This document shows positions 1 through 12,351 of a DNA stretch of 64,000 nt, one piece after another. The translations under genes were made by a program, and so were the position numbers. The stretch is from contig JALLLT010000030.1 of NCBI GenBank assembly GCA_025266875.1, positions 372,001 to 436,000 of the forward strand, in the 5' to 3' direction. Below the pieces are notes generated by a model. The model was given only the letters and a program-made list of their open reading frames with translations. It ran no database searches and was not told where the DNA came from. The number at the start of each line of letters is the position of its first letter. Positions within the stretch are counted from its first letter, which is position 1. This stretch comes from Fennellomyces sp. T-0311 (Eukaryota > Mucoromycota > Mucoromycetes > Mucorales > Lichtheimiaceae).

Positions 1-724
1 TTCCATATAGATATTAAATACTCTCGAAAAGTCCCTGATCGTCTGACAGTGTCACGTTTTCAGGGCGTATGGTCATAAAGGAAAATGTATGAGATATCGA
101 GGATGTGCATACGGATATAGCAACTCGAGAAGGTAAACAACTCAGCAATCTCATGGTTGGCTTTGAGCAAATATTTCCCAGTATTCGGTTGCAGTATGCA
201 GATCATTTCCATCCAGTTAGTCGGGTAACTGAAGTGTACATAACGCTGGCGACTTTAACTACTGTCCTGAACTGATGGCAGCATTACCTCCCTCGTGCAT
301 GAATCTGACAACACCAAATGCAACAGGGTTGCTATCGCACATATTCGCACATGTAATCGGTGTGGAAAGGCCACTAAATTTTTCTCATGGGAACTAAAAG
401 GAAAAGAGATCGAGAGGCTTAGGGGGGCTATTCAATAACTGCATATTTCATTGTGCTTTTCCTTTACTGTCAAGCATGAGTTTCTTTTTGCCTCCCACTG
501 ATCCTCCTAGTAATATCCAAGGCAAAACAAGGCAAAGCTTTTTGGTTGTGGGGCAAGCCGATTAATTTCGTATGACGGGTGTTTCTCACCCTCAGAAAAT
601 TAACCGTATTCACCCGATACTTTTTAGGCAATCGGCTTTGAATTTGACTCAATGCCGGATTCAAAGACAGTTTATCAGATGATGGAAGCAATATACGCAG
701 CATTTTCCACTTTGCACATCATTT
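1..724. other. Upstream intergenic region of the AFG3-like gene
   Basis: I see no gene here. Only short frames without family resemblance or convincing splice signals occur on either strand. The last hundred or so bases must include the promoter and 5' leader of the m-AAA protease gene that starts at 725. The left edge is cut by the window, so an outside gene could end here unseen. Confidence 0.4.
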
Positions 725-2976
725 ATGCTTTCAAGACTTGGACGGAAGGCGACCACGTTCGCTAAAGGGATATCCACACGACCGCAAGGTACTCCGTTAC
801 TAAGCAGCCGACAACGGTTGTCACCACACAGTCAACGGTGGTACTCGTCACCTGGTAAAGACGGGAACAAGAAGAAGCCACAGCAAGACGAAAAGCCATT
901 CGAAATCCCCAAGGCATTCGAAGACTTTTTTGGAAACAACAAAGCTGGTAATCAGCAAAAGCCTGGAGGACAACGACCTGACCCGCCATCCCCTCCACCA
1001 CCTAGTGCCAATGTAGTTGTTGGCACTCTCCTGGGTACCTATGTCCTGTACAAGCTGACTGAACCGAGTGAAAAGGGGCGCGAACTTACATGGCAAACTT
1101 TCCGTTCCTCATTGCTGGACAAAGGTGTGGTGGACCGACTGGTGGTTGTCAATCGGGACACTGTGCGTGTCTATCTGCGACCGGAAGCCGTGACGCTCGG
1201 TGTGAACCGTAACCAGACATTCTACTTCTCGATCGGTTCGGTCAACAGCTTCGAGAATAGTCTGGAAGCAGCTCAAAACGAACTCGGTATCCCTTCAAGC
1301 GAGCGTATTCCAGTGACCTATCGTGACGAAGTGAGCCTCGGGAGCGCACTGATACACTTTGCACCAACGTTACTCCTCATCGGTGCTTTCCTTTACCTGA
1401 GTCGGCGCACTGGTGCTGCAGGAAGTGGAGGTGGTCAAGGGATCTTTGGTATTGGGAAGAGCAAGGCGAAAATGTTCAATCAAGAATCCCAGGTCAAGGT
1501 TAAGTTCAAGGATGTGGCAGGTGCAGACGAGGCCAAAGAAGAGATTATGGAGTTTGTCAAATTCTTGAAGAACCCTGCAGCCTACGAACGCCTTGGTGCG
1601 ACAATTCCCAAAGGTGCCATTCTAAGTGGCCCTCCTGGCACTGGCAAAACCTTGTTGGCCAAAGCAACAGCGGGTGAAGCAGGTGTACCGTTCTTGAGCG
1701 TCTCCGGATCTGAGTTTGTCGAAATGTTTGTTGGCGTCGGTCCGTCCCGTGTGCGCGATTTGTTCGCAACGGCGAAAAAGAACGCGCCCTGCATTATCTT
1801 TGTGGATGAAATTGATGCGATTGGCAAGGCACGTGGCAAGGGAGGTCAACTAGGCGGGAACGATGAGCGGGAAAGCACGCTTAATCAGCTGCTGGTAGAG
1901 ATGGATGGCTTTGACTCGAGCGAACACGTGGTTGTATTGGCTGGAACTAATCGGCCCGATGTACTCGACCCTGCATTGATGCGTCCTGGGCGATTCGACA
2001 GACATATTGCCATAGATCGTCCGGATATCGGGGGCCGAGCTCAAATATTTAAGGTTCATCTGAAGCCTATCAAGACCAGCGAGGACGTGGAGCAGTTATC
2101 GCGAAAATTGGCGGCCCTGACACCGGGTTTCTCTGGAGCGGATATCCACAACGTATGCAATGAAGCAGCTCTGATAGCCGCGCGTCATATGAAGGACGAA
2201 GTATCAGAAATCGACTTTGAGCATGCGATTGAACGAGTGATCGCCGGTCTTGAGAAGAAATCGCGCGTGCTGTCACCCGAGGAGAAGAAAACGGTTGCTT
2301 ATCATGAGGCAGGACATGCAGTGGCGGGCTGGTACCTTCAACATGCGGATCCCCTGCTTAAGGTTTCTATCATTCCACGAGGTGTTGCTGCGCTGGGCTA
2401 CGCACAGTATCTTCCAAAAGATCAATATCTCTATTCCGTCAAGCAGCTATTGGACCGAATGTGCATGACCTTGGGAGGTCGCGTCTCCGAGCAGATCTTT
2501 TTCGATACCATCACTACTGGCGCACATGATGATCTGCAAAAAGTGACCAAGATGGCCTATGCCCAAGTGACTACCTACGGTATGAACGACAAGGTCGGAC
2601 CAATGTCATTCCACGATCCACAAGCAGAACAACAGTTCCAGAAACCGTTCTCAGAGGAAACAGCAACGTTGATCGACGATGAAGTCCGCAATCTGGTGAA
2701 CAGTGCGTACGCACGGACTGTGGAGTTACTGACAGAACGAAAGGAGGAGGTGGAGAAGGTCGCCAAGCTGCTCTTGGAGAAGGAAATAATAAATCGCCAA
2801 GATATTGAAGATCTGTTGGGTAAACGTCCTTTCAAGGAAGTAACGGTTTACGACGAATATGTGCGGAAAAAGGTAATGCTATTGCTACGATCCCATAGTG
2901 CTCACGAACTAACGTTTTTGCTTTCAAATAGAGTTCGTCGCCACCACCATTCCCTGAAGAAGGACCAGCGTCATAA
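725..2976 (+). CDS. AFG3: Mitochondrial m-AAA protease subunit (Afg3/Yta12, FtsH family)
   Basis: ATP-dependent zinc metalloprotease of the mitochondrial inner membrane that degrades misfolded membrane proteins and processes some precursors. Exons are 725-2872 and 2932-2976 (59-nt intron, ctaac branch site), giving 730 residues. Reading through the intron would give an unnatural His/Arg-rich tail. The N-terminus is Arg/Ser/Thr-rich and acid-free, like a mitochondrial presequence. Two hydrophobic segments lie near residues 95-111 and 208-225. The AAA module has Walker A GPPGTGKT (about 302-309), Walker B IIFVDEID (about 357-364) and the second region of homology around RPGRFDR (about 420-426). 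The protease zinc motif HEAGH begins at about 527. Length fits the family (yeast Afg3 761, Yta12 825). The Afg3 versus Yta12 assignment is inference. Confidence 0.93.
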
Positions 2977-3469
2977 TTCTGGATAATCCTATCGTTACTA
3001 GATTGTCAAAATGTATTTAAGCCAATCACTAAATAGTGATCCATAATATTTGTACAATTGTTTGTGTTTTCTATAAAAGCAGATCACCCATTCCCGTGTT
3101 AATTTACAGCACAGTCTCCGCTGGCAACCTTGCTATAAACCAGAATTTACACCGATGCAGTTCGAAGCTGGCACGCTACGTACACATCAATTCAGTACAA
3201 AAGTGTGCTACATGAACTGTAGGCACCTTTTCCTGTGAGTTACCGGTCATTCTATTTTTATACCATTAACTATATCTTTTGGATCACTATATATACAAAT
3301 GTAATTAGCTTAGAGCGGATCTATCCAGACACTAACACAGAGCAGTTGGGTGCCAAGGTTCCTTTTTACTTGCTATGCCTATACTACGGCTATGCAGCCG
3401 CGTGGCACAAGATTCGAAATCCCGCATTGGCCTTTTCCGCGAAGGTTACCGACCTACGCAGTTTGGCTT
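2977..3469. other. Intergenic, AFG3 3' side to VPS68 start
   Basis: Holds the 3' end of the AFG3-like gene and the promoter region of the VPS68-like gene, both on plus. It is AT-rich and I see no coding exon or clear element. Confidence 0.4.
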
Positions 3470-4253
3470 ATGGATTACGATAACAACAGTAACATATTTA
3501 TCTGTGGACGATGTTGCGGTGGTAAAGGACGACAAATGGGCGTTTACCTCTCCGGCATGTTGGTAAATTACTTTAAATCTGACATTCAGGCAATTGTTAT
3601 ACGGGGTAACCAATTCCAAAGTTTGACAGTTTGCCTTGGGATGGTGGATGTTTGTCGATGGTCTAAGCTTTTCCTCCATTTTACCGGATCGCAAGGTGTT
3701 TGCCGGTTTTGAAGATTGGGCACCTGGCATCGTTACGACCCTGGGCATGATTATGCAAGTGTGGAACCTGCTTTTTTGTTGTTGTCGTTTACTCAATAAC
3801 ACGGAAGCAATAGAGTCTGTTTGATAGATAAAGAAGCATTGCGAGGATCAACATACGACGATGGTATCCCATGGCGTGCGCGTCTGTTTTTATTTGTGGT
3901 TTGTACAGAATAAGGAACTGTCGGGTGCAGGAAGCTGAGTATGGTCTCCATAGGGATTTGCTTTCATGGCAGGTGGATTTGCCGGGTCCGTGGTAAGCAA
4001 GTAACTCACACGGATAATCATGAATAGCTGAAGTAGGGATAGAGCGTTCTCGTCGTGAAATACGTTATGCATGATTTCGAACCATTGGACTCCTATGTCG
4101 GTATTGGCACTGTCATCCAGTGCGGTTTAATCATGCTGAGGTACGTTTGATTTAAAAAATCAGTCGTCCGTGGTGATAACTTGGTTTCTACATAGTACGG
4201 CAGTCCTTTGGATCTCACAGGAATCCGGATCGGATAATTACCTTGGCATTTAA
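3470..4253 (+). CDS. VPS68: VPS68/TMEM50 (UPF0220) family membrane protein, six exons
   Basis: Small four-helix membrane protein of the family containing yeast Vps68 (vacuolar/endosomal sorting) and animal TMEM50. Exons by splice signals and family similarity: 3470-3562, 3630-3760, 3814-3898, 3954-3992, 4043-4140, 4196-4253; 167 residues (TMEM50A is 157). Phases agree throughout. Family landmarks appear in order: a Cys-rich start (CGRCCGGKGRQ), FALGWWMFVDG, EDWAPGIVTTLGMIM, LIDKEAL, RARLFLFV joined to GFAFMAGGFAGSV, VLVVKYV, then GTVIQCGLIMLS and TAVLWISQE before the stop. Intron 2 is the least certain (donor 3761, acceptor 3813): it leaves about two extra residues after GMIM. No single exon exceeds 131 nt. 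The stop is about 300 bp from the stop of the convergent zinc-finger gene. Confidence 0.82.
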
Positions 4254-4548
4254 ATGCCGTGTATCCTCTATATACTACTCTTGGTTTCTCGGGCAACTGT
4301 TATTAAATCCGCGTATATATCAGCAGATTTGCTAATAAGATAAGCCAAACCCATCATCAGTCGGAGCCAATGTCATATAGTAATGAGCAGGAAGTCATAT
4401 AATTTTCAGACGATGAAATGTGAGAAAACCTGTCTCTGACACGGTGTGCTTATTATCTTCACATTTGTCTTTTCTGCACACGTGCGCAATAGACTCAAGT
4501 GCACTTTCGTTTATTAAATGGAAAGTGATAAAATACAGTAGTGGGTAG

Positions 4549-5245
4549 CTAAATTTTGTTTGACTTTCGTGGTCCCTCACACGTTCTGATATGAGACTTA
4601 AATTTATCTTGTCGTGTAAACTTCTTCCATTCCAAACACTTGTCACAATAAAATGTTAGCCAACGATTATTCTTGTTATCATGTAACGGTATGTGACGAC
4701 GGTCCAGGTCTTCTAGACGTTTGCAACGAACATTGCATCCGGGGAAGTAGCACTCAAAATGATCCTTCCTTTCGTCGCATTTCTTGCTTCTGTTCTTTCG
4801 TTATGTCAGTAACACGCCAGTTGGAAGTATGGTCGATACTATAGGAAGTACGACACTCAAAAGCAGGTTTGATCACCCTTTTCGACAATTTGGATGGTCC
4901 TTGTATCTCACTCTCGGATTCAGCTTGACGAGATTTAGTTTTGGAGCTTTCGATGCGTAACTCTTGTTTTGACGTAGTTGGAGACGGTAACTCCATCGTA
5001 TCCAATTCTTGTATCTTTGGCATCGTCATGGGAAAAGTATGCCCTATGTGGGGTGCAACCGCTTGGTGTATCGGTATTTCTGAAGTACCGTCTTCAAGCT
5101 GTAACGTAGAATTGACGTAACGAGTAGCTGAAACTTCGCTGAGCCGCGAAGGTACTATTTCATGGTAAGTAAGCATTATGAGACGAATTAATAAATGCGT
5201 GTATATTGTTAAATATATAGTACACACTGTAACAACTCGTTTCAT
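4549..5245 (-). CDS. Small protein with two atypical C2H2/C2HC zinc fingers
   Basis: Two exons on minus: 5245-4857 and 4789-4549, joined by a 67-nt intron (donor gtgtcg, ctgac branch site, cag acceptor) with matching phase; 209 residues from 5245. A start at 5176 (186 residues) avoids a hydrophobic 23-residue leader and may be the real one. The N-terminal half is Ser/Thr/Glu-rich and apparently disordered. Exon 2 carries two adjacent fingers. The first has Cys-x4-Cys (CYFPGC), 13 residues, then His-x3-His (HIPLH). The second has CDKC, then KFTRQDKFKSHIRTC, a C2HC finger in the style of fungal DNA-binding proteins. The protein ends ten residues after the last Cys. A transcription-factor role is inferred from the fingers alone. 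The donor is not a strong consensus, so a pseudogene remains possible. Confidence 0.55.
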
Positions 5246-5339
5246 AAAGCGCAGATGGCGTATTGGTAATTGTAACTAGTATCTCAAGTTCGGTATCAAG
5301 GATGATGGTTTGCAAGTGCTTGTACCGTGGCTCGTATAG

Positions 5340-6427
5340 TTGCCTATACAGTACGGGGTCCGAAGGAAATCGAAACTAAATAGGGGTTATTTGTATGCAA
5401 ATTGCATGAAACCATTTTTCACTATTGTAGCAAATGCAAGAAGTCAGTTTGCCAAACATAACAGCCATGTGCCACGTATTCAAGCGCTTTGCGCCACTGA
5501 CAGACTTTCCTGGACTTCTGTGGTAAGTTATCTAATTTTGCGTAAGGTAAACATCGAGATCTCTGAACAGGTGTAAGATTAGCTTATCATCGCAGAAGCT
5601 GCGGCAACTTGCATGTTGGACTGACAGAAGAACCCTCTCGACAGATCGATTACGATGCAAGCAAGCTGAGGGAATTCTTGTAAAATCAACATGTAAGGTA
5701 TATATTGCAAATACTAATGATCTTGAGTAGGCTTACCGAACTGCTTTGCATTCAAACCTAGAACCGAAAAGCTAATTTTGAAGAAGTACTCATTTAATGT
5801 TCACGGCATGATGGAACGTGCAGCCTAGTATCTGCAGGAATCAGGTGCAGTTGTTAGCATCCACCCGCAATCGCCAAGACCAAAGAGGCCAATAACTTGG
5901 TTGACGGACCGAAATCTATGCAATATAGCACAACAGCTGCCACCACCGTGGCCTGAGTGTACATTCGCCGAAGGAAGTCGAACACTTTTGAAGCGCATAC
6001 ATACAGAAGAAGACCCACTCAAACTCATGGAATGCTCTCACCAATGTCTTAAAGTTGAAACGAAAAAGCAGTAATCTGTGCCGTTCGAGACTTTTTGAAG
6101 AGGCAGGTGCTGAACGTCCTGTGTGTTGTTGATAAGATCACTTTGATATCCACTAGCGCTTTATCATCCGAAAACGGTCCGTCGTCGAGATTCGATGTGC
6201 GTAAGTACTACCATGCGATTTTGATAGCGCGTTTAAATTGAAAGCATTATGCTACTTTATCAGTTAGATTGATAGACGTAGCACAATAAAACTTTATTTT
6301 AGGAATTGCTGGAGAAACAAGCCAGGCAATCGATCCAGGGGAACCGCGATGCATTTGTGAAGCGCATATAAAACAGCTCTTGATATCTTGTATCCTTTTT
6401 GATAGTGCATTGTTCTACTATAATTAA
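5340..6427 (+). pseudogene. Broken multi-exon gene, product not recognised
   Basis: Plus-strand coding-like blocks lie between splice-like signals. Block 1 is open to the donor gtaagt at 5522. Block 2 follows the acceptor near 5570 (contains GLTEEPSRQIDYDASKLREF, then a stop). A third long block, about 5735-6072, contains KPRTEKLILKKYSF, an in-frame TAG at 5826-5828, then YLQESGAVVSIHPQSPRP and PITWLTDRNLCNIAQQLP in the same frame. Later blocks run to a stop at 6425-6427 after an acceptor near 6300. Blocks 1 and 2 do not join in phase, and the TAG interrupts an otherwise continuous frame, so I call it broken. I do not recognise the family. Spurious frames are possible, but several successive blocks with good donor and acceptor signals on one strand make a decayed gene more likely. 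Confidence 0.4.
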
Positions 6428-6609
6428 TAAACGTAAATATAACGAAAGCTTTCTTTGTCACCATCACTTTGGTATCGCCTTTCCGTCGATGATTATCAGA
6501 CAAGCTGAAAAGAAGTAATAAGATCTGATTGGCTGTCTGTGGCAATAGACTAAATACGACTAGTTCGCGTCGCGCGTTCCTTTTTTATTTCTTTTTCTCT
6601 CAAACCACC

Positions 6610-9600
6610 ATGACCATCTCCGAAGACGACTTCATGTCAGATTCTGGTTCGGATTTCCAAGATTCGGGTGCTGAATCCGACGAATATGTTGATGATGTAC
6701 CAGAGCGAACTCCAAAGAAGGCAATTTTGCACGATTTAACTAACTAATCTACACGATCTAATCTTCTTTCCTTTTCCCTTTTTCCAGGCCAAGACAACTC
6801 CTCAGCCCATGGAACCCAAAAGCGCACCTGCAAAGCCAAAGAAGGCACCTGCTAAACCTAGAGCCAAGGCAAAGGCGGTCAACAAAACCATTGATCAGTT
6901 CATGAAAGAGGCTCAGTCCTCCAGTGCAGCAGGATCTTCAACTTCCTCAGACACCGATGTCATAATGGAAGAGGCAAGCGCGCAACCAAAGTCAACCAAA
7001 ACCACAGCCGCTAGCAAGGGGGATTATGAGGAGCGCACGGTTGAGGAAATATACAAGAAAAAGACCCAGCTCGAACATATCTTGCTTCGCCCAGACACTT
7101 ATATTGGATCAGTCGAGGCAGATGAACAGGAAATGTGGGTTTTTGACACTGATGAAGACTTGATCAAGCGGAAGAAAATCAAATATGTACCTGGTCTGTA
7201 TAAGATCGTCGATGAAATCTTAGTGAACGCTGCCGACAATAAGGTAGGCGGACGGGTAAAATGGAAGGCATATGCGCTGATACGGTTGAATAGATCCGCG
7301 ATCCTTCCATGACACAAATTAAAGTCATCATCAACCGCGCCGAAAACCTCATCTCAATCTACAACAACGGACGTGGTATTCCGGTCACTATGCACAAAGA
7401 GGAAAACGTTTACGTTCCTGAATTGATTTTTGGTCACCTGCTTACATCATCCAATTACGATGACAACGAAAAGAAGGTGACGGGTGGTCGCAACGGCTAC
7501 GGTGCCAAGCTATGCAACATCTTTAGCACCGAATTCATTGTGGAGACAGCCGACAAGGAGCGTGAACTCAAGTATAGACAGGTGTTCAAGAACAACATGT
7601 CGGACAAGGGCAAGCCCAAAGTCACTAAGTTTACAAAGGGCGACGAGTTCACGCGTATTACGTTCAAGCCGGACCTCACAAAGTTCAACATGACGGAAAT
7701 GGACGATGACTTTGAGGCGTTGATCAAGAAGCGTGTGTATGATTTGGCTGGTACGGTCGAAGGTGTCAATGTCTATTTGAACGGCACCAAGATTGCGGTC
7801 AAGAACTTCCAGAAGTACGTTGACTTGTACACGAAGACCATGGATATTCGCAACGCAGAGGGCAAGAAGCCTATCATTCACGATACAGAAAAGTCGGATC
7901 GATGGCAAGTCAGTTTCGCTGTTAGTGATGGCCAGTTCCATCAGGTAAGCAACCAAAATTAGGAAGGTGTCTTGGGTGTGCTGAGACAATAAATAGGTCA
8001 GTTTTGTCAACTCCATCTGCACGGCAAAAGGCGGTACCCATGTGAACCACGTTGTTGATCAAATCGTCAAGGCGCTTCAGCCCGAAGTGCAAAAGAAATG
8101 CGGAAGCAAAAACGTCAAACCGTTTACCATCAAGAGTCATATCGCCATTTTCATCAACTGCTTGATCGAAAACCCGGCCTTTGATTCGCAAACAAAGGAA
8201 AATATGACCCTGCGTCAAAGCGCTTTCGGTTCGTCGTATAAGCTCAGCGACAAGTTCCTTTCACAAAGTAAGTTGCAGATGTCAAACTCCATGGGTAAAC
8301 CGAGTTAATCACCTGTAATATAGTCTCTAAATCTGGTCTTGTCGACAACATCATCAGATCGTTCAAGATGAAAGAGGAGGAAAAGATGGCTAAAGCTGAT
8401 GGTGGTAAAATGTCTCGGTGAGTCGCTTTTTCGCTGTACCGGATTGGTTGCATGGATGGCTGATGTGTCTGGTTTATTCAGTCGTCTCAATATTCCAAAG
8501 CTTGAAGATGCAAACCTGGCTGGTCTTCGCCCGCACAATACGAAGTGTACATTGATTCTCACAGAGGGTGACTCTGCCAAGGCTCTTGTTCTCAGTGGTT
8601 TAGCTGTTGTTGGTCGCGATCTTTATGGTGTCTTCCCGCTTCGTGGCAAGATGCTTAACGTCCGAGACGCTGCCAATTCCCAAATTATGAACAACGCCGA
8701 AATCTCATATATCAAGCAGATTCTCGGCCTAAAGCATGGCACAAAGTATTCAAGCGTCGACGAGTTACGCTATGGCAAGCTTATGATTATGACCGATCAG
8801 GTACGCTGGACCAAGTTGGCTGCAATATGGCGAATTAATTGTAGTGGATGATAGGATCATGATGGCTCCCATATCAAGGGTCTTATTCTTAACTTCATTG
8901 ATGAAATGTTCCCGTCATTACTTGACATTCCGGGCTTCCTCTTAGAGTTCATCACACCTATTATTAAGGTTTGTGATAGGTATAAAACGTGTATGAGAAA
9001 GACTACTAACCATTGGCCAATTTACAGTGTACTCATAAATATCGCAAGAACGAACCGGTGAAGTCTTTCTTTACTATTCCCGAATATGAGGCCTGGGCCG
9101 TCGCCAACAACCGTGACAATAAATGGGAGCCCAAGTACTTCAAGGTAACCGTGTTTAACCAGACATAACAGTGGTTATTAATGTACTTTTTGACAGGGTC
9201 TGGGTACTTCGAGCCGAAAAGACGCCCACGAGTATTTCAGCGCATTAGACGTTCATATGAAGGAATTCATCGTTCCTGACGCCGAGGATCGCAAACTTAT
9301 CGACATGGCTTTCAACAAGAAGAAGGCTAGCGATCGTAAAGAATGGTTGACAGGATACTCGGTAAGCCTGATACCAGTCTAGTAACCCATTTTTGCTAAC
9401 GAATTATCCTAGTCTGACATTTACATCGATCACAGCGTCAACAAGATCAAAATTTCAGATTTTGTGAACCGCGAGCTGATGTTGTTCAGTATGGCGGACA
9501 ACATTCGATCAATTCCATCAGTTGTTGATGGTTTTAAGCCAACACAGCGTAAAGTTCTTTACGGTACGGCCAAGCGTGGCACCAAGGGTGAAATGAAGGT

Positions 9601-11269
9601 CTCACAATTGGCAAACTATGTCGCCAGTGAAACAAAGTATCACCATGGTGAAGTGAGCGTCCAAACCACCATCATTGGCATGGCGCAGGAGTTTGTTGGC
9701 AGCAATAACATCAATTTGATGTTTCCATCCGGCCAGTTCGGTACTCGCCACGAAGGTGGCAAGGCTGCTGCTAGTCCTCGTTATCTGTTCACAAAGCTTT
9801 CGAAAATTACACGTCATATCTTCCATCCTGAGGATGATGATATCTTGGATTACTTAATCGAAGAGGGTAAATCCATCGAACCGAAGTGGTAAGGATACAC
9901 AAAAGAACAAAGGCTTTTCTGTGTGATACTTATCGGTATGTTTCAGGTACGTGCCTGTCATCCCCATGGTACTCGTGAACGGTGCGGATGGTATCGGTAC
10001 TGGTTGGAGTACAACCATTCCCAACTATAACCCTGAGGACATTATCAACAACTTGATTCGAATGATGAACGATGAAGAACTGGTTCCGATGAAGCCCTGG
10101 TTCCGAGGCTTCAACGTAAGTTACCATGAATGATTTGGGTACAAAAATCTCGACTAACTCGAACTCTCTCAAAGGGCGAAATCATTCCTGACAGTGCACC
10201 AGGTCGTTACAACTGTAATGGTATTGCCGAAGTCACTGATGAAGGCAATATCAAGGTGACGGAACTGCCTGTTCGCACATGGACCGATTCTTTCCGAGAT
10301 CATCTTGATCTGCTGCGTGATCCAAAGGACAAGAAGGTGCCACTTAATATCATTGTAAGTTACGACTCTTCCCAAAGACCCGTGCCCATCGTAACGTCTT
10401 CCTTGGTGAATAGGACTACAACAACAACTCAACCGATGTTGCCATCGAGTTCACCATCCAGCTTGATCAAAAGGACCTCGAGAAGGCCGAGGATATCGGT
10501 ATTCTCAAGGCATTCAAGATGACCGGATCAATCAACACCACCAATATTGTTTGCTTCGACGCCAACGACAAGCTGAAGCGATACGAGAATGCAGAGGAAG
10601 TACTGAAGGACTTTTATCCTCTTCGTTTGGAATATTACCAAAAAAGAAAGGTAGAACATCCGTACCAGTGGCAAGGAACGGGGCGATCTGACATAGTTTG
10701 TAGGATAACCTGCTGCGCGTACTCGAAGACGAGTTTTCCCGGTTAGACAACAAGGCCCGATTCATCGAACTGGTGATCAACAACGAGTTAAAATATGTCA
10801 ACCGCAAGGAAGAAGACGTCATCGCAGACTTTGAGAAGCATGACTTGAAGCGCATTTATCCGCTCAAGAAGAGAAGTGTGTTGGCAACCGAAGATGCTGA
10901 AGACAACGCAGATGCTCAGGATGGCTCTGGCTACGAGTACCTGTTTACCATTAATGTTCGTGGCTTTACCGTGCAGAAGGCAAGTATATCTATGCACCTG
11001 CGCGTAGACATCAGCTGACCATTGCTCTGCAGGTTGCCGAATTACGACGACAACGTGAAGAGAAGCATCAGGAGATACAGATTATCACAGGGAAAACGCC
11101 CAAGGACCTCTGGAAAAAGGACCTGGAAGTAGTCCTTGCGCACTGGAGAGACATTGTACGGGAGGACGCTGAAATTGCGGCGAATGCCAAGCCATTAAAG
11201 TCATCCAAGGTGACAAAACGCAAGCGAGTCGTCAAGAAGAAGCCAGCCAAGAAAGATGAATCGGATTAA
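6610..11269 (+). CDS. TOP2: DNA topoisomerase II
   Basis: Type IIA topoisomerase, which passes one DNA duplex through a transient double-strand break using ATP, in the nucleus. Fifteen exons: 6610-6720, 6788-7243, 7294-7944, 7997-8267, 8324-8417, 8482-8800, 8855-8968, 9028-9144, 9197-9361, 9413-9888, 9947-10115, 10175-10354, 10414-10650, 10704-10979, 11033-11269; 1,290 residues. GHKL ATPase: NAADNK ends at 189, GRNGYGAKL near 254. TOPRIM: EGDSAKAL near 559, MTDQDHDG near 634. The catalytic tyrosine is Tyr890 in ASPRYLFT. The C-terminal tail is short and Lys-rich (yeast Top2 is 1,428). Intron 14 is GC-AG (AAG|GCAAGT), forced by the conserved join VQK-VAELRRQR. Intron 1 is either GC-AG at 6721 or GT-AG from 6698, in an unconserved acidic leader, so its donor is open. 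Confidence 0.96.
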
Positions 11270-11345
11270 ACTGTAGCTCACTTGCGTATATATACAGATC
11301 TTTATATAAAAAGCACACAACTGTCTATACCAAAAACGAACACCA

Positions 11346-12351
11346 CTAGTTATCCTTCGCCCAAAGATCCGCGAATCGAGTCACCATCCGTTGCAGATCA
11401 ACAGCACGTCTGGCACTTGCTTCCAGCACCTCTTCATGGTTTGCCTTCATCAACTCGGTATCGACCGCATCATCGACGACGGTCTCGATGCCCATTTCCG
11501 CCAATACTTCCTTTTTAGCATCCTTTCCGCGGGCAGTGACCACTGGATTCGTAATTAGACTAAGTCCGAGCACCTTTATGCCAGCATGACGGGCAACAAT
11601 GACCTCGTGAACAGTCGACATTCCCACGACATCTGCTCCGATCATTTTCAGATAACGTGCCTCGGCACGACTCTCGTACATTGGGCCCGATGAGTAGCTG
11701 TAAACACCTTCCCGGATATCGTCCTTGGAAATGCCGGTCTCGAGAGCCGCTCTAAAGGCGAGCTTGCGAAGAGCATAGGTATAAGCATCGGAAACGGGAG
11801 GGAATCGAGGGCCAAAGATATCGAGGTTGGGACCCAGCAATGGATTTTGCGTTGTCAGGGCGGCAATGGACAAGTGGTCGTTAATCACCATGACGTCGCC
11901 CACCTTGAAATCTTCGTTCAAGGCACCGCACGCATTCGTGACAACCAAGGATTCCACTCCCAATAATTTCATCACGCGTACCGGGAAAGTACATTCTTGC
12001 GCAGTATATCCTTCGTACAGATGGATGCGACCGACCATAAAGATCGTCGGTGTTCTTGATTCACCAAGGAAGCCAAACACTAGTTTACCACTGTGACCAG
12101 CCACTATAAAAGATAATCAATTAGGTTACTTTCAAAGGGTGGGTGTATAGGTGTTTACCTGTGCTTGTAACGAAACCAGGAATTTCGCCATAAAGGAATT
12201 CTACTTTGGACGATTGTTCAATCGTGTCAACAAGGCCACCGAGACCGGAACCGCAGATAATGCCCAATTTAACATTTTTGAAATGGTCGGGGATGCGTTC
12301 AATCAAGTAATCAGCGGTGGTGCGATAAGTAGCCTCGGGAATGGTATGCAT
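11346..12351 (-). CDS. PNP1: Purine nucleoside phosphorylase
   Basis: Trimeric-type purine nucleoside phosphorylase, splitting inosine/guanosine with phosphate to base and ribose-1-phosphate in purine salvage. Exons on minus are 12351-12159 and 12103-11346 with a 55-nt intron; 316 residues (yeast Pnp1 311). Phosphate-loop motif GSGLGGL lies in exon 1. Exon 2 has VTNACGALNEDF, VMVINDHLS, then GPMYESRAEARYLK and GMSTVHEVIVARH followed by GLSLITN, the family's base- and phosphate-binding stretch. I chose the Met at 12351 (MHTIPEATY) because homologues begin about there; an in-frame Met at 12432 exists upstream. Its stop lies 76 bp from the TOP2 stop, so the two genes converge and their 3' ends may overlap. 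Confidence 0.93.

Noticed and set aside
6698..6787. GT donor at 6698 as the certain end of TOP2 exon 1
   Set aside because: It keeps frame but drops VPERTPKK; the GC donor at 6721 gives a more usual intron length. Left open, not adopted.
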